Part shown: piece after piece, positions 34,201 through 42,246 of the stretch | Layout: each line of letters opens with the position of its first letter | Numbering within the stretch: the stretch's first letter is position 1 | From: Jingweiarchaeum tengchongense | GTDB taxonomy: Archaea; Nanobdellota; Nanobdellia; Jingweiarchaeales; Jingweiarchaeaceae | NCBI GenBank assembly: GCA_038874075.1 | Contig: JAVZDD010000001.1 | Location: 1 to 64,000, forward strand | Reading direction: 5' to 3' | DNA length: 64,000 bases | Made by a program: the position numbers and the translations under genes | Notes under the pieces: model-generated | Database searches by the model: none | What the model was told of the DNA's origin: nothing | The model's input: only the letters and a program-made list of their open reading frames with translations

Positions 34201-36380
34201 CGATAGATACAACAGAAATGATCCTTGTGAATTCAAGTGGTGATTTCTCAAACTGGACGATCACATATCCCCATAACTGGGGTTCTACATTGTTGAGGGG
34301 AAGATATGATGTGATAGTATACTCAATGGACAACACGGGTGCAATTAACAATGTGACTGGAAACTTCACAATACATGCAAACTTATCGATAATAATGAGG
34401 ACTGGAGCTAGTTCATATTTCCAAGGCGAAAATGGCATTATAAGATACAATGTATACGACTCAAATCAAATACCACTACAAAATGTGAGTGTTTGGATAA
34501 ATATTACAGATCCTGAAGGTAATCGATTGCAAATAATACCTTCCTCTCCATATATCACAAATTCAAACGGTACACTGGATTATTTGCCTCAATTTGAAAT
34601 CACTTCGGATGCGAAGCCTGGAAATTATACTTTAAGTTCATATTCCTCATTCTTTGACCCCATCACAAACACAAGTACAAACAAGATGAATTCAACAATC
34701 TTCTTCGTTTATCCGGTGCTTAGTGCTGATTTCATCACTGTGATCAATTGGTTTCCCAACAATTTGATGCGTTTTATAATATCTACCTATGAAAGAGGCA
34801 TACCCGCTGATCCTGAACAAATGAATTTGGTTGTTTATGACCCAAATTTGGTTGTATATATAAATGCTTCTTCGCTCAATAACTTTACAAGAAGGAGTGT
34901 TGGGTCTTACATTTTTGCGTACATGATGCCATCAAGTCCACCATTGGGACAATACACTGCCTTTCTGAATGTATCAAAAGATGGATTCAGGATTGAGAAA
35001 ACAATTGTCTTCAACGTGGTTCAGGGTCCCCAGTTGATTTTGTATGATATCATATTGATGCTCTTAAAGTCAGAGGTAAATCAAAGTGAAAATCTACCCT
35101 TTGAACTCACGATCATAAACAAAGGTAATGTAAATCAAGATGTTTATGTTGATTATTGGATAAGTACGAGCCCTCTTGGGATACCTTGTAGCAATTGCTG
35201 GGTTGCAAAAAATGCAGATGTTGTATTTGTACCGGTAAATTCGAGTGTCACGTTAAGTAGAAGTGCACCAATTTATTCAACACAAGCTCCAGGTACTTAT
35301 TATTTAAACACAAATGTGACTTATGGAATCAATTTTACTGATTCAAAGACGATCCAACAATCAAAGAGTTTTATTGTTAGAGGAGCCCAGCCAACGAATG
35401 TAACACCAATTACGAACATTACACCTCTCTTGATCATTCCAAATCCAAGAATAAGCATCATTGGTTATCCATCAGTTATTGATATTGAGAAAGGATGGAC
35501 AAAATATGTAAGTGTTGAAATTAAGAATGTTGGTAATACAAATCTAAATAATATTTCACTTCAGATTGCCGGAATTCCTTTTTCATGGTTTGAAATAACA
35601 CCAAGCTTAATTGGCATCTTGTATCCAGAAAATTCAACCACATTTTTGATAAAAATTTCTCCTCCAAGTGATACTGAAACGGCTGAATTCAACGTTACAT
35701 TGATAGTCACATCTGACTTGGCAAGTGATAGTAAAAGATTTGTTTTGGGTGTTTTTTCCACTTTACAAGAGATGTTAAAGAGACAGATAAGTAGATTATG
35801 GGAACAATATAATCTGGTGAGGGGAAAAGCGGGTGTTGCTTCAAGCGAAGGAAAAAATGTTACTGCTGTACTTGATCTATTAAACCAGGCAAAGATGGCG
35901 CTTGAGAATGCTGAGAACTATTTGAACATGAAGATGTACGATGAATGCATCGCTTCGATTGGAAGAGCTAGAGATTTGATAGATAAGGCTGAGCAAGCAC
36001 TTTTAATTGCTCCTGTCATACGTGTCATTCCGGAGAAACCAGTTGAAGTATTACCAAACTGGATTCCATACATATTTTCGTTCTTGTCACTACTCATTTT
36101 AATTATTGTTTTAACGATGATCATATTTTATTTATTAAAGAGAAAAAGAGAGGAAGAGATAAGACCTAGCATTGAAGAGATAAAAAGGGTTAAGGAAGTG
36201 ATTGAAAGGGAACCAAAAGATATACTTGAGAGAAAAAGGGATGCGATCAAAGAAGCATTAAAAGTGATTGAAAGGGAGCATAGGATGGGTCTATTATCAA
36301 CTGAGAGTTATGGTGAATTGAAAAGAAAGAATGAGGAGAAGCTAGCAATTATTGAAAGAAAACTTAAAGGTGAATATTGA
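31242..36380 (+). CDS. Large type I membrane surface protein with cytoplasmic coiled tail
   Basis: 1,712 residues. A signal peptide (1-24, ending FSKA) is followed by a DUF2341-like module (NTSFHYRVPVNIS, then FYIYFDT), Ig/CARDB/NEW3-like repeats rich in N-x-S/T, a CARDB domain near residues 1270-1370 and a NEW3-like domain after PNPRISIIGYPS. Then come a helical stretch (QISRLWEQYNLVRGKAG to ARDLIDKAEQ), a membrane segment at about 1607-1633 and an inside tail of about 80 charged helical residues. GTGAT at 31232-31236 is the ribosome site. One 450-residue unit matches the super-repeats of the giant protein. It probably sits beside that protein in the envelope. Confidence 0.92.
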   Translation: MLRSWKRLVILAIWCLFLISFSKAEWWNTSFHYRVPVNISTGNYNRTEWPIEIRINFTQLIYDLKGRYEIFDNNSIRVIEYDSDGYVINDNNGLGIVSQFDEDEDYDATYNAVGELVFLLNGTTPANTTRYFYIYFDTMENQKQPPSYQTNLTYVWDDEEFNVNNSIYRLWIDTLRNDNTSGIYKVNFTDGRLLTEIAPSGRTLEYVSYWNSTNQFMYNLSHQMKILYAGPVRIVVEQLGNESLWNSNVQTNQTKLRKKYVFYEKNQWIRINETLSNVHTTDIDRCSNDPTYIPGAPGTSDYIYALAIDARRGNFYGNAYVINDWVSVFNSSTAVGMGVILLYNSTPNYFVDYSDTWGRIGVQLDNTTIPINESISFSAILYFNNISSHSPIEELRNRVFAPVSISMGNASAWYINITTITNHDVYNRKEMVSIIANVTSDPWNLVNYVNATLDLNSLLMQLTYAGFKYYTGNYTFANNDTTGVWNITTIAYDSSWQFLNQSSKLINLTDIYNMNLTIRNKYGPISRKLITDVGIKNYRNDTNIVGIPQSNFSCNLTILEFSEIGNGLYNLNFTAPIEIGNYTLFCNINFNGNVGNSTDSYITEENKTQVSIELLPDNITATNITSTNSQIFEMNLTAINLRNGTAYKANITISLPTNWSATQTFFNCGDIAPSNNCTIYFNVTIPSKTHSGNYVVNATIAWMNPDGSINQTSDFSNVNVTSNITLYIPENELIAVVEHGRNMQIGNFTLNSLGNDPVSNISFSYQIAENISIIFTPSDISYLDSGESIVVFVNVSVPAGYAPGNYIGNITIDTENDGSKTLLLNIDVPLNRTWTRIPSACYKYIAAPVGFACNITINNTGNAELNFTIHPNATSDSMVNQTWPNVTSIFLEKQTSYVLPIFYNITGLNNGTFQTTYTITANQSDAIPQNLTTIVNITISLGPEINITIYPSLTEQMSDIVINASLYDRSYTGISWVKINVTRPNGTIDTTEMILVNSSGDFSNWTITYPHNWGSTLLRGRYDVIVYSMDNTGAINNVTGNFTIHANLSIIMRTGASSYFQGENGIIRYNVYDSNQIPLQNVSVWINITDPEGNRLQIIPSSPYITNSNGTLDYLPQFEITSDAKPGNYTLSSYSSFFDPITNTSTNKMNSTIFFVYPVLSADFITVINWFPNNLMRFIISTYERGIPADPEQMNLVVYDPNLVVYINASSLNNFTRRSVGSYIFAYMMPSSPPLGQYTAFLNVSKDGFRIEKTIVFNVVQGPQLILYDIILMLLKSEVNQSENLPFELTIINKGNVNQDVYVDYWISTSPLGIPCSNCWVAKNADVVFVPVNSSVTLSRSAPIYSTQAPGTYYLNTNVTYGINFTDSKTIQQSKSFIVRGAQPTNVTPITNITPLLIIPNPRISIIGYPSVIDIEKGWTKYVSVEIKNVGNTNLNNISLQIAGIPFSWFEITPSLIGILYPENSTTFLIKISPPSDTETAEFNVTLIVTSDLASDSKRFVLGVFSTLQEMLKRQISRLWEQYNLVRGKAGVASSEGKNVTAVLDLLNQAKMALENAENYLNMKMYDECIASIGRARDLIDKAEQALLIAPVIRVIPEKPVEVLPNWIPYIFSFLSLLILIIVLTMIIFYLLKRKREEEIRPSIEEIKRVKEVIEREPKDILERKRDAIKEALKVIEREHRMGLLSTESYGELKRKNEEKLAIIERKLKGEY

Positions 36381-36393
36381 TTTAGGTGAGCAA

Positions 36394-37104
36394 ATGGTAA
36401 GGATAATAGGTGTGATATCTGGTAAGGGTGGAGTTGGTAAGACAACGGTCGTTGCTAATCTTGGACTAGCGCTTACTACAAAATTCAATAAAGAAGTGAT
36501 AATCATCGATTGTAACATTACAACATCTCATTTGGGTCTATACTTTGGTTTACATAGCGTGACAACGACATTAAACAATGTATTAAGGGGAGAAGCGATC
36601 ATTGAGGATGCAATTTATATGCATGAAAGTGGATTAAAAATCGTTCCTGCCTCTTTGGCAGCACATGATTTGATTGGTGTTGACATCATCATGCTTGAAA
36701 AAACATTGGAAAGATTATTCGGAAAGGCTGATTTTGTATTATTGGATTCTGCGCCTGGTCTTGGTAGGGAGGCATATGGTACAATAATTGCGAGCAAAGA
36801 AGTAATAATGGTCACGATTCCATATTCACCAGCAATAATTGATTTAATCAGATGTAATCAAGTGATCAAGGAGCTTGGTCCAAGGGCCCTTGGCATCGTA
36901 TTGAACATGGTCACTAGGGACAGATATGAGCTAACGGAGGAGGAAGTAAGTAATATCGTTGGGTTACCTGTGATCGGATCGATACCATATGATAAAAACA
37001 TACTGAAATCCCTTGCATTGAGAACACCTTTACTTAACTATAAACCAAAATCTAGAGCAAGTAAAGAGTTCATAAAACTTGCGAATAGGATTTTAGAACT
37101 ATAA
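36394..37104 (+). CDS. MinD/ParA-family ATPase
   Basis: A 236-residue deviant Walker-A ATPase. It begins MVRIIGVISGKGGVGKTT with the signature Lys at 11 and the P-loop Lys at 16; IIDCNITTSHLGLYFG and VLLDSAPGLGREA are the switch regions. MinD/ParA proteins dimerise on ATP and position division sites, plasmids, chromosomes or surface machines. The C-terminus (KEFIKLANRILEL) could be an amphipathic membrane helix as in MinD. Start: a TTG at 36352 overlaps the upstream gene, but GGTGAG at 36385-36390 points to ATG 36394, 13 bases after that gene's stop. Being last in the giant operon, it may position or assemble the surface machine. Confidence 0.93.
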   Translation: MVRIIGVISGKGGVGKTTVVANLGLALTTKFNKEVIIIDCNITTSHLGLYFGLHSVTTTLNNVLRGEAIIEDAIYMHESGLKIVPASLAAHDLIGVDIIMLEKTLERLFGKADFVLLDSAPGLGREAYGTIIASKEVIMVTIPYSPAIIDLIRCNQVIKELGPRALGIVLNMVTRDRYELTEEEVSNIVGLPVIGSIPYDKNILKSLALRTPLLNYKPKSRASKEFIKLANRILEL

Positions 37105-38190
37105 TCTCATTAATTCATCTTTTATTTTCTTTGCCTCATCTTCGAACATCTTCTGTAAGTTACTTACCTGTTCTCCTGTCTTTGAAATTTTTGTGTTTAA
37201 TTCATTTATTTTATCTGTGATCAATGTTATCTGCTGATTGAAATTCAAAATTTTCTCTTCATTTGCGGAGATCCTCTTGTTAATTTTGTCTATATCGTTT
37301 CCAAGTCTCTCAATTATTTCAGAAAACTTCTTGCCGTAATCCCTCATTTCGCTTTCCGTCTCCCCAATCTTCTGCACCGAAGCTTTTTGCTTCTCAATCG
37401 CCCCTTTCAATTCATCTATGTCCTTCCTTATGGAATCAAGCTGATCTGACACAAGTGAGAAATTAGATTGAAAATTCTTAAATAAATCTGCAATCTTTGC
37501 TTTACTCACTTCCTCTATGTGTTTTTGTAATTCTGTCTCAAATTTTGATGTCTCACTCTTCATTTCTTCTACTAATTTTTTTGCAATTGAAACTAATTCC
37601 TTCTCCACACGTTCCTTAACTGCATTCTTTATCCTTTCTTCCTTAAATTTGAAAATTTTTTTCAAATCCAATATTTCTTCATTTATTTTTTCAATTGCTC
37701 TTTTAGATTGTTTGGCTTCGTCTTGTAGTGTTGTGAGCGTCTCCTCAACCTTCAAAACTCTGTCCTGAACTTTTCTAATTTCTGTATGGGTATTTTTATA
37801 CTCATCGTCGCTTGCTTTCTTTATTTCGTTTATGAGCTTCTCTATATCTTCAAAACTTTTTTCTGTGGTAATTGCTTCTGGCTTTCTTTCTATTGGTATC
37901 ACTCCTTCTTGTTGTTGGACTTTCCTATTAAGAAGTTTTCTTGATATTGCATCAAGTTGGGAAGAAATTTGATTTATTTTTTCTGACTGCATGTTTGATG
38001 CATTTTTCAATTGTTGAATCTCTGGGAGTGAGGATAATGAATTCTCAATCTTCAATAATCTTTCATTCATCGCTGTTATTTGATTTCTTACTTCATCTAT
38101 CTCCTTCTGCCTCAAAGATTTTAACTTTCTCCTGAACTTCTCTTCTATTTTTTCATATTCCTTGATCCATTCTGGAATTTCTTCTTCCAT
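37099..38190 (-). CDS. Long coiled-coil protein convergent to the giant operon
   Basis: A 363-residue soluble protein with almost continuous heptad patterns (for example ITAMNERLLKIENSLSSL, then IEKINEEILDLKKIFK and INELNTKISKTGEQVSNL). No Cys, signal or membrane segment is present. The N-terminus MEEEIPEWIKEYEKIEEKFRRK is charged. It resembles the 473-residue coiled-coil protein in composition, not clearly in sequence. Its 3' end overlaps the MinD-like gene by 6 bases, facing it. It could be a filament-like or scaffold partner of the same system or simply an SMC-like structural protein; no function can be assigned. Confidence 0.85.
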   Translation of the reverse strand: MEEEIPEWIKEYEKIEEKFRRKLKSLRQKEIDEVRNQITAMNERLLKIENSLSSLPEIQQLKNASNMQSEKINQISSQLDAISRKLLNRKVQQQEGVIPIERKPEAITTEKSFEDIEKLINEIKKASDDEYKNTHTEIRKVQDRVLKVEETLTTLQDEAKQSKRAIEKINEEILDLKKIFKFKEERIKNAVKERVEKELVSIAKKLVEEMKSETSKFETELQKHIEEVSKAKIADLFKNFQSNFSLVSDQLDSIRKDIDELKGAIEKQKASVQKIGETESEMRDYGKKFSEIIERLGNDIDKINKRISANEEKILNFNQQITLITDKINELNTKISKTGEQVSNLQKMFEDEAKKIKDELMRL

Positions 38191-38276
38191 AATAATTTAT
38201 TGTTTTAAAAACTTAAAACCTTTACTTACTACTCTATTTAGAAAATTTTATTATTGGTAGTAACAAATTAAAAAAT

Positions 38277-39107
38277 ATGCCTGCGAATTTACCACCTGAA
38301 TACTACAAAGCAGAGAAAGAATATAAAAAAATTAAAGGAACCAAGGAAAAGATAGAGTTCCTGAAGAAAATGATATCGTTAATACCGTTGCACAAAGGTA
38401 GCGAGAAGCATGTGGCACAGTTAAAACAGAGATTATCAAAGTTAAGAGAAAAGCTTGAGCGTGAAGAGGAGCAGAAGAAAATAGTCAGTAGAAAAAGTTT
38501 TGGAATAAAGAAAGAGGGTGCTGCCCAGGTTTGCTTGGTGGGATTACCAAACACTGGAAAATCGTTCATTTTGAATAAGTATTGTAATAAAAAGATTGAA
38601 TCGAGCGAAAAACCATTTGAGACAAAAATACCTCAAGTTGGAATGTTAGATTACAATGGGGTAAAAATACAGTTGATAGAAATACCAAGTTTCTTTGAGG
38701 GTTTTGCAGATAAAAATAGAGAAATGATGGCCATCATAAATAATTGTGATCTCGTAGTTGTTCTTGGAAACTATGAACCGATCGAGCGTGAATTTAAAAA
38801 AGCAAATATTAGCAAGAAAGTAATAAGAGCAAGTAGCAATGAAGTGATTGATGAGAAGATATGGAATTCGCTGGATTTAATTAGAGTATTCACAAAACCA
38901 GTTGGTAAGAAACCTGAAGATAAACCAATCACACTTAAAAAAGGATCAAATGTTTTTGATCTTGCGCAAAACATACATAAGGATTTTGTGAATAAATTCA
39001 AGTTTGCAAAGGTCTGGGGAAAGTCTGTAAAGTATGATGGTCAGTTCGTTGGTATGGACCATGTGCTCGAGGATGGTGACATTATAGAGTTCCATCTACA
39101 TAAGTGA
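38277..39107 (+). CDS. DRG/Rbg-like protein with degenerate GTPase domain and TGS domain
   Basis: 276 residues against about 365 for typical DRG GTPases, which bind ribosomes. The helical N-terminus is kept. G1 is intact (GLPNTGKS, 89-96). The segment GMLDYNGVKIQLIEIPSFFEG aligns with DRG, but the G3 DxPG is changed to EIPS (135-138), and no NKxD (G4) follows; about 90 residues of the core, including the S5D2L insertion, are missing. The TGS domain (about 200-276) is well conserved: DLIRVFTKPVGKKP, KGSNVFDLAQNIHKDF, KVWGKSVKYDGQ, VLEDGDIIEF. GTP hydrolysis is doubtful. bud32 begins 5 bases downstream. Confidence 0.9.
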   Translation: MPANLPPEYYKAEKEYKKIKGTKEKIEFLKKMISLIPLHKGSEKHVAQLKQRLSKLREKLEREEEQKKIVSRKSFGIKKEGAAQVCLVGLPNTGKSFILNKYCNKKIESSEKPFETKIPQVGMLDYNGVKIQLIEIPSFFEGFADKNREMMAIINNCDLVVVLGNYEPIEREFKKANISKKVIRASSNEVIDEKIWNSLDLIRVFTKPVGKKPEDKPITLKKGSNVFDLAQNIHKDFVNKFKFAKVWGKSVKYDGQFVGMDHVLEDGDIIEFHLHK

Positions 39108-39111
39108 GAAT

Positions 39112-39714
39112 ATGGAAATTGGAAGAGGAGCTGAGGCGATATTGTTAAGAGAAGGTAATAAATTAGTCAAGCATCGCATAAAGAAAAGCTATAGGATTAG
39201 GGAGATAGATGAAGAATTAAGAAAAAGAAGAACAAAAAATGAGATGAAGCTCTTAAACGAAGCAAGAAGAATTGGTGTGAATGTACCAATGGTCGTGGGT
39301 GTCGATGAAAAAGAAATGAAGATAGAAATGGAGTTTTTGGAAGGAAAAGTGCTGAAAGAATGGTTGGATAAATTGGGGAAGGATAGGGAAAGCATTTGCA
39401 GAGAGATAGGGAGACAAATCGCATTGCTCCATAAGGCAAATATTATTCATGGAGATTTAACAACAAGTAACATGATTTTGAGTGATGGAAAAGTTTATTT
39501 TATTGATTTCGGGCTTGGTTTTTTTTCAAATAAAATTGAAGATAAAGCGTGTGACTTGCATCTCTTAAAAGAGGCATTGATAAGTGCGCATCACAATATT
39601 TGGAAAAAATGTTTTAATCTCATATTGAAGGCATACAAGAAAGAGCTTGGTAGCGAAGCTGATGACATATTCTTGAGACTTAAAGAAATTGGTAGTAGGG
39701 GTAGATATTTCTAA
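39112..39714 (+). CDS. bud32: KEOPS kinase/ATPase Bud32
   Basis: A 200-residue atypical small kinase (piD261 family) that activates Kae1 in the KEOPS complex for t6A37 formation in tRNA. The N-lobe has GRGAEAILLREG, and K20 is the probable ATP-anchoring Lys. The catalytic loop is HGDLTTSNM with D115, and the metal-binding DFG is at 132-134. The C-terminal GSRGRYF, a basic tail, is conserved in the family. The length is normal. GTGAG overlaps the previous stop as ribosome site, so it is coupled to the DRG-like gene. Its partner kae1 is at 10.6 kb. Confidence 0.95.
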   Translation: MEIGRGAEAILLREGNKLVKHRIKKSYRIREIDEELRKRRTKNEMKLLNEARRIGVNVPMVVGVDEKEMKIEMEFLEGKVLKEWLDKLGKDRESICREIGRQIALLHKANIIHGDLTTSNMILSDGKVYFIDFGLGFFSNKIEDKACDLHLLKEALISAHHNIWKKCFNLILKAYKKELGSEADDIFLRLKEIGSRGRYF

Positions 39715-39729
39715 GTGTTTATAGGACAA

Positions 39730-39811
39730 TGTTTATAAAATTGGATAATATCAAATGAAAAGCTGTAGATAAAATAAATAAAATATTTAAATATGTAAGT
39801 ATTGGAGTGAT
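39730..39811 (+). promoter_or_regulatory. Promoter and ribosome site of uS15
   Basis: A TATA-like TGTTTATAAAA (39730-39740) would place transcription near 39765, giving a leader of about 50 bases. A second AT block, AAATATTTAAATATG (39781-39795), is also present. GGAGTGAT (39804-39811) right before the ATG is a strong ribosome site, which favours the upstream TATA box. Confidence 0.45.
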
Positions 39812-39814
39812 AGC

Positions 39815-40273
39815 ATGGCAAGAATACATACAGCAAGACATGGTAAACATGGATCAAAAAAACCGATAAAGAAGATACCGCCAAGCTGGCTTAGATACAA
39901 ACCTTTTGAAGTTGAAAAGTTGGTGGTTAAACTAGCAAAGGAAGGATATCAAAGTGCGCAGATAGGTAGTATTTTAAGAGACAAATATGGAATTCCAAGT
40001 GTTAAAAACATCACAAACAAAAAGATTACAAAGATAATGAAGGAAAATGAATGCTATTCAAAACTTCCTGAAGACCTAATAAATTTAATTAAAAAAGCTG
40101 TTAGGGTAAGAACGCATATTGAAAGGAATAAGAAAGACAAGGTTTCAAAGAGAAATCTAGTTCTAATTGAATCAAAGGTAAAGAGGCTTGAGAAATATTA
40201 TAAGAGAAAAGGTGTAATTCCAAGAACATGGACTTATGATCCGGAGAAAGCGAGATTGTTAGTTAGTGAATAA
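39815..40273 (+). CDS. rps15: 30S ribosomal protein uS15
   Basis: A 152-residue archaeal/eukaryotic-type S15, which binds the central domain of 16S rRNA. The N-terminal extension MARIHTARHGKHGSKKP and PSWLRY are family hallmarks, followed by EVEKLVVKLAKEGYQSAQIG and LRDKYGIPSVK. The C-terminal half has ARVRTHIERN-like VRVRTHIERNKKDK and RLEKYYKRKGVIP. The strong ribosome site upstream confirms the start. It opens the uS15-recJ-eS1-cysS run; the first three genes in this order recur in other archaea. Confidence 0.97.
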   Translation: MARIHTARHGKHGSKKPIKKIPPSWLRYKPFEVEKLVVKLAKEGYQSAQIGSILRDKYGIPSVKNITNKKITKIMKENECYSKLPEDLINLIKKAVRVRTHIERNKKDKVSKRNLVLIESKVKRLEKYYKRKGVIPRTWTYDPEKARLLVSE

Positions 40274-40274
40274 A

Positions 40275-41675
40275 ATGTCTATTTCTGATTTTAAATTAAG
40301 AATTAATGAAATTGCAAGGGAAGTGAATAAGTACTTAGAAAATGTTGAGACTGTGCGAGTCATATCTCACTACGATACAGATGGTATTTGTGCGGCAAGC
40401 ATCATTTGTAAGATGTTGCTCAGAAAAAACAAAAAATTTCATATCTCACTAATAAAGCAACTTGAAAAAGAAAAAATAGCTGAACTTGAGAAAGAAACCT
40501 ACAGTTTCTTTATTTTTACTGATTTGGGTGCTGGACAAATTGAAAATCTGATAAATCTATCAAAGTCAAGTAAAATACTCATACTCGATCACCATCAATT
40601 AAAAGATTCTATCAACAATGAAAACATAATCCATATAAACCCACATTTATTTAACATCGATGGTTCAGAAATATCTGGTGCAGGCGTATCTTATCTGTTT
40701 ACTAAAGAAATTGATGAAAAAAATTCAGATTTGGTCCATCTTGCAATAATTGGAGCTATAGGTGACAGACAGGAAAAAGATGGTAAATTCTTTGGAATCA
40801 ATGAGATGTTATTAAGCGAAGCAGTCAATTCAAATATAATGGAAGTGAAAAAAGGACTGAGAATTTTTGGTAGAGTATCCAGACCCATACACATTGTTTT
40901 ACAGTATTCAACAGATCCATTTATCCCTGGCGTTTCTGGAAATGAATCTGGTGCTGTACGTTTCCTCTCAGACATTGGGATAAAGATAAAGGATGAAAGT
41001 GGACGCTGGAGAAGAATGTGTGATTTGAGTGAAGAGGAAGAAAGAAAGTTAGTCACTGCTGTTATAATGCGCAGGTTGGATACTTCGGAAAAACCTGAAG
41101 ATGTGCTTGGAAATGTTTATACGATTAAGGGTGCATCTGACATTCTTTCTGATGCACATGAATTTTCATCTCTGCTAAATGCTTGCGGCAGGATGAACTC
41201 AGCAAGTATTGGGGTAATGCTCTGTATTGGAAGCAATGGAAATTTGATTGAGAATGTGAGAGAAATAATGCAACAATATAAAATCAAGATACTAAACGCA
41301 TTGAATTGGGTATTGGAGAATTTGAATAACAAAGAAAGGATAATCACAACAGATAAATGTTTTTATATCATTGGTAAAGGAGACATAGACGATAACATTA
41401 TCGGTACAGTCTGTTCAATCATACTTGAATCTGGAACAATAACAACAAAAAGGATAATCGTGGGTTTTGCAAACAGGGAAAATAAAGTTAAAGTTTCTAT
41501 AAGATCTAAGGATGAATATGTGAACATTGGAAAAATATGTGGCCAAATTGCAAAAAAATTAAACTTTGAAGGTGGAGGTCATAAACATGCCGGTGGAGCT
41601 AGAATAAATTTAAATAGTGAGAAAGAGTTTATAAATGAGTTTGAAAAGTATTTAAATGAAGATTTACAGAAATAA
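40275..41675 (+). CDS. Archaeal RecJ-like DHH phosphoesterase
   Basis: A 466-residue DHH/DHHA1 protein. DHH motifs are SHYDTDGICAA (motif I), FTDLG (II), ILDHHQ (III) and IGAIGDRQE (IV), all with intact metal ligands; the DHHA1 end has GGGHKHAGGAR. Archaeal relatives are RecJ/GAN-type exonucleases of the replisome or RNA exonucleases. Start: the in-frame GTG at 40266 is inside uS15, and ATG 40275 starts one base after the uS15 stop, with GTGAAT ahead. Position between uS15 and eS1 is a conserved archaeal gene order. Whether it degrades DNA or RNA cannot be told. Confidence 0.93.
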   Translation: MSISDFKLRINEIAREVNKYLENVETVRVISHYDTDGICAASIICKMLLRKNKKFHISLIKQLEKEKIAELEKETYSFFIFTDLGAGQIENLINLSKSSKILILDHHQLKDSINNENIIHINPHLFNIDGSEISGAGVSYLFTKEIDEKNSDLVHLAIIGAIGDRQEKDGKFFGINEMLLSEAVNSNIMEVKKGLRIFGRVSRPIHIVLQYSTDPFIPGVSGNESGAVRFLSDIGIKIKDESGRWRRMCDLSEEEERKLVTAVIMRRLDTSEKPEDVLGNVYTIKGASDILSDAHEFSSLLNACGRMNSASIGVMLCIGSNGNLIENVREIMQQYKIKILNALNWVLENLNNKERIITTDKCFYIIGKGDIDDNIIGTVCSIILESGTITTKRIIVGFANRENKVKVSIRSKDEYVNIGKICGQIAKKLNFEGGGHKHAGGARINLNSEKEFINEFEKYLNEDLQK

Positions 41676-41685
41676 AGTGAAGAAA

Positions 41686-42246
41686 ATGGTAAAGGCACTG
41701 AAGACAAAGAAAAAAGAATGGTATACCATACATGCACCAAAAGTATTTAATGAGATAGAGATAGGTGAAACGCTTGCTGATGATCCAAACAAAATAATTG
41801 GTAGGAGTATATACACAAACATTAGCAATTTGATTGGTGATTTCACAAAGGATTACATGAAGCTCCGATTGAAGATAAATGAAATTAAGGACCATGATGC
41901 TTATACAATCATTGACTCATTCATGCTCGCAACCCCATATCTGTTAAGATTAATTAGGCGAAGAACTTCTAAACTTGATATCGTTGAAAAGGTGGAGACT
42001 AAAGACAATAAGAAACTTGTGGTCAAGACATGGCTCATCACGTTCAGAAAAACACAAGCACCAAAGAGAACAAAATTAAGAAAGTTTTTTGTGACTGAGA
42101 TAAAAAAGATTGCAAAAGAGAATACATACGATGCGCTGATTCTTAACATTATAACAGGTAAAATACAGAAGGACTTGATGAATAAAATGAAAGTAATATA
42201 TCCATTAAGACATTTGGAAATTAGGAACACCAAATTATTAAAATGA
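41686..42246 (+). CDS. rps3ae: 30S ribosomal protein eS1 (S3ae)
   Basis: A 186-residue small-subunit protein. The start ATG 41686 gives MVKALKTKKKEWYTIHAPKVF, the usual N-terminus; an upstream ATG at 41656 lies within recJ and would add ten residues not found in the family. GIRS-like IIGRSIYTNISNLIGD, LKINEIKDHDAYT and RRRTSKLDIVEKV are typical. The C-terminus is slightly short compared with about 195-200 residues in other archaea. cysS begins within its stop codon (ATGA), so the two are translationally coupled. Confidence 0.95.
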   Translation: MVKALKTKKKEWYTIHAPKVFNEIEIGETLADDPNKIIGRSIYTNISNLIGDFTKDYMKLRLKINEIKDHDAYTIIDSFMLATPYLLRLIRRRTSKLDIVEKVETKDNKKLVVKTWLITFRKTQAPKRTKLRKFFVTEIKKIAKENTYDALILNIITGKIQKDLMNKMKVIYPLRHLEIRNTKLLK

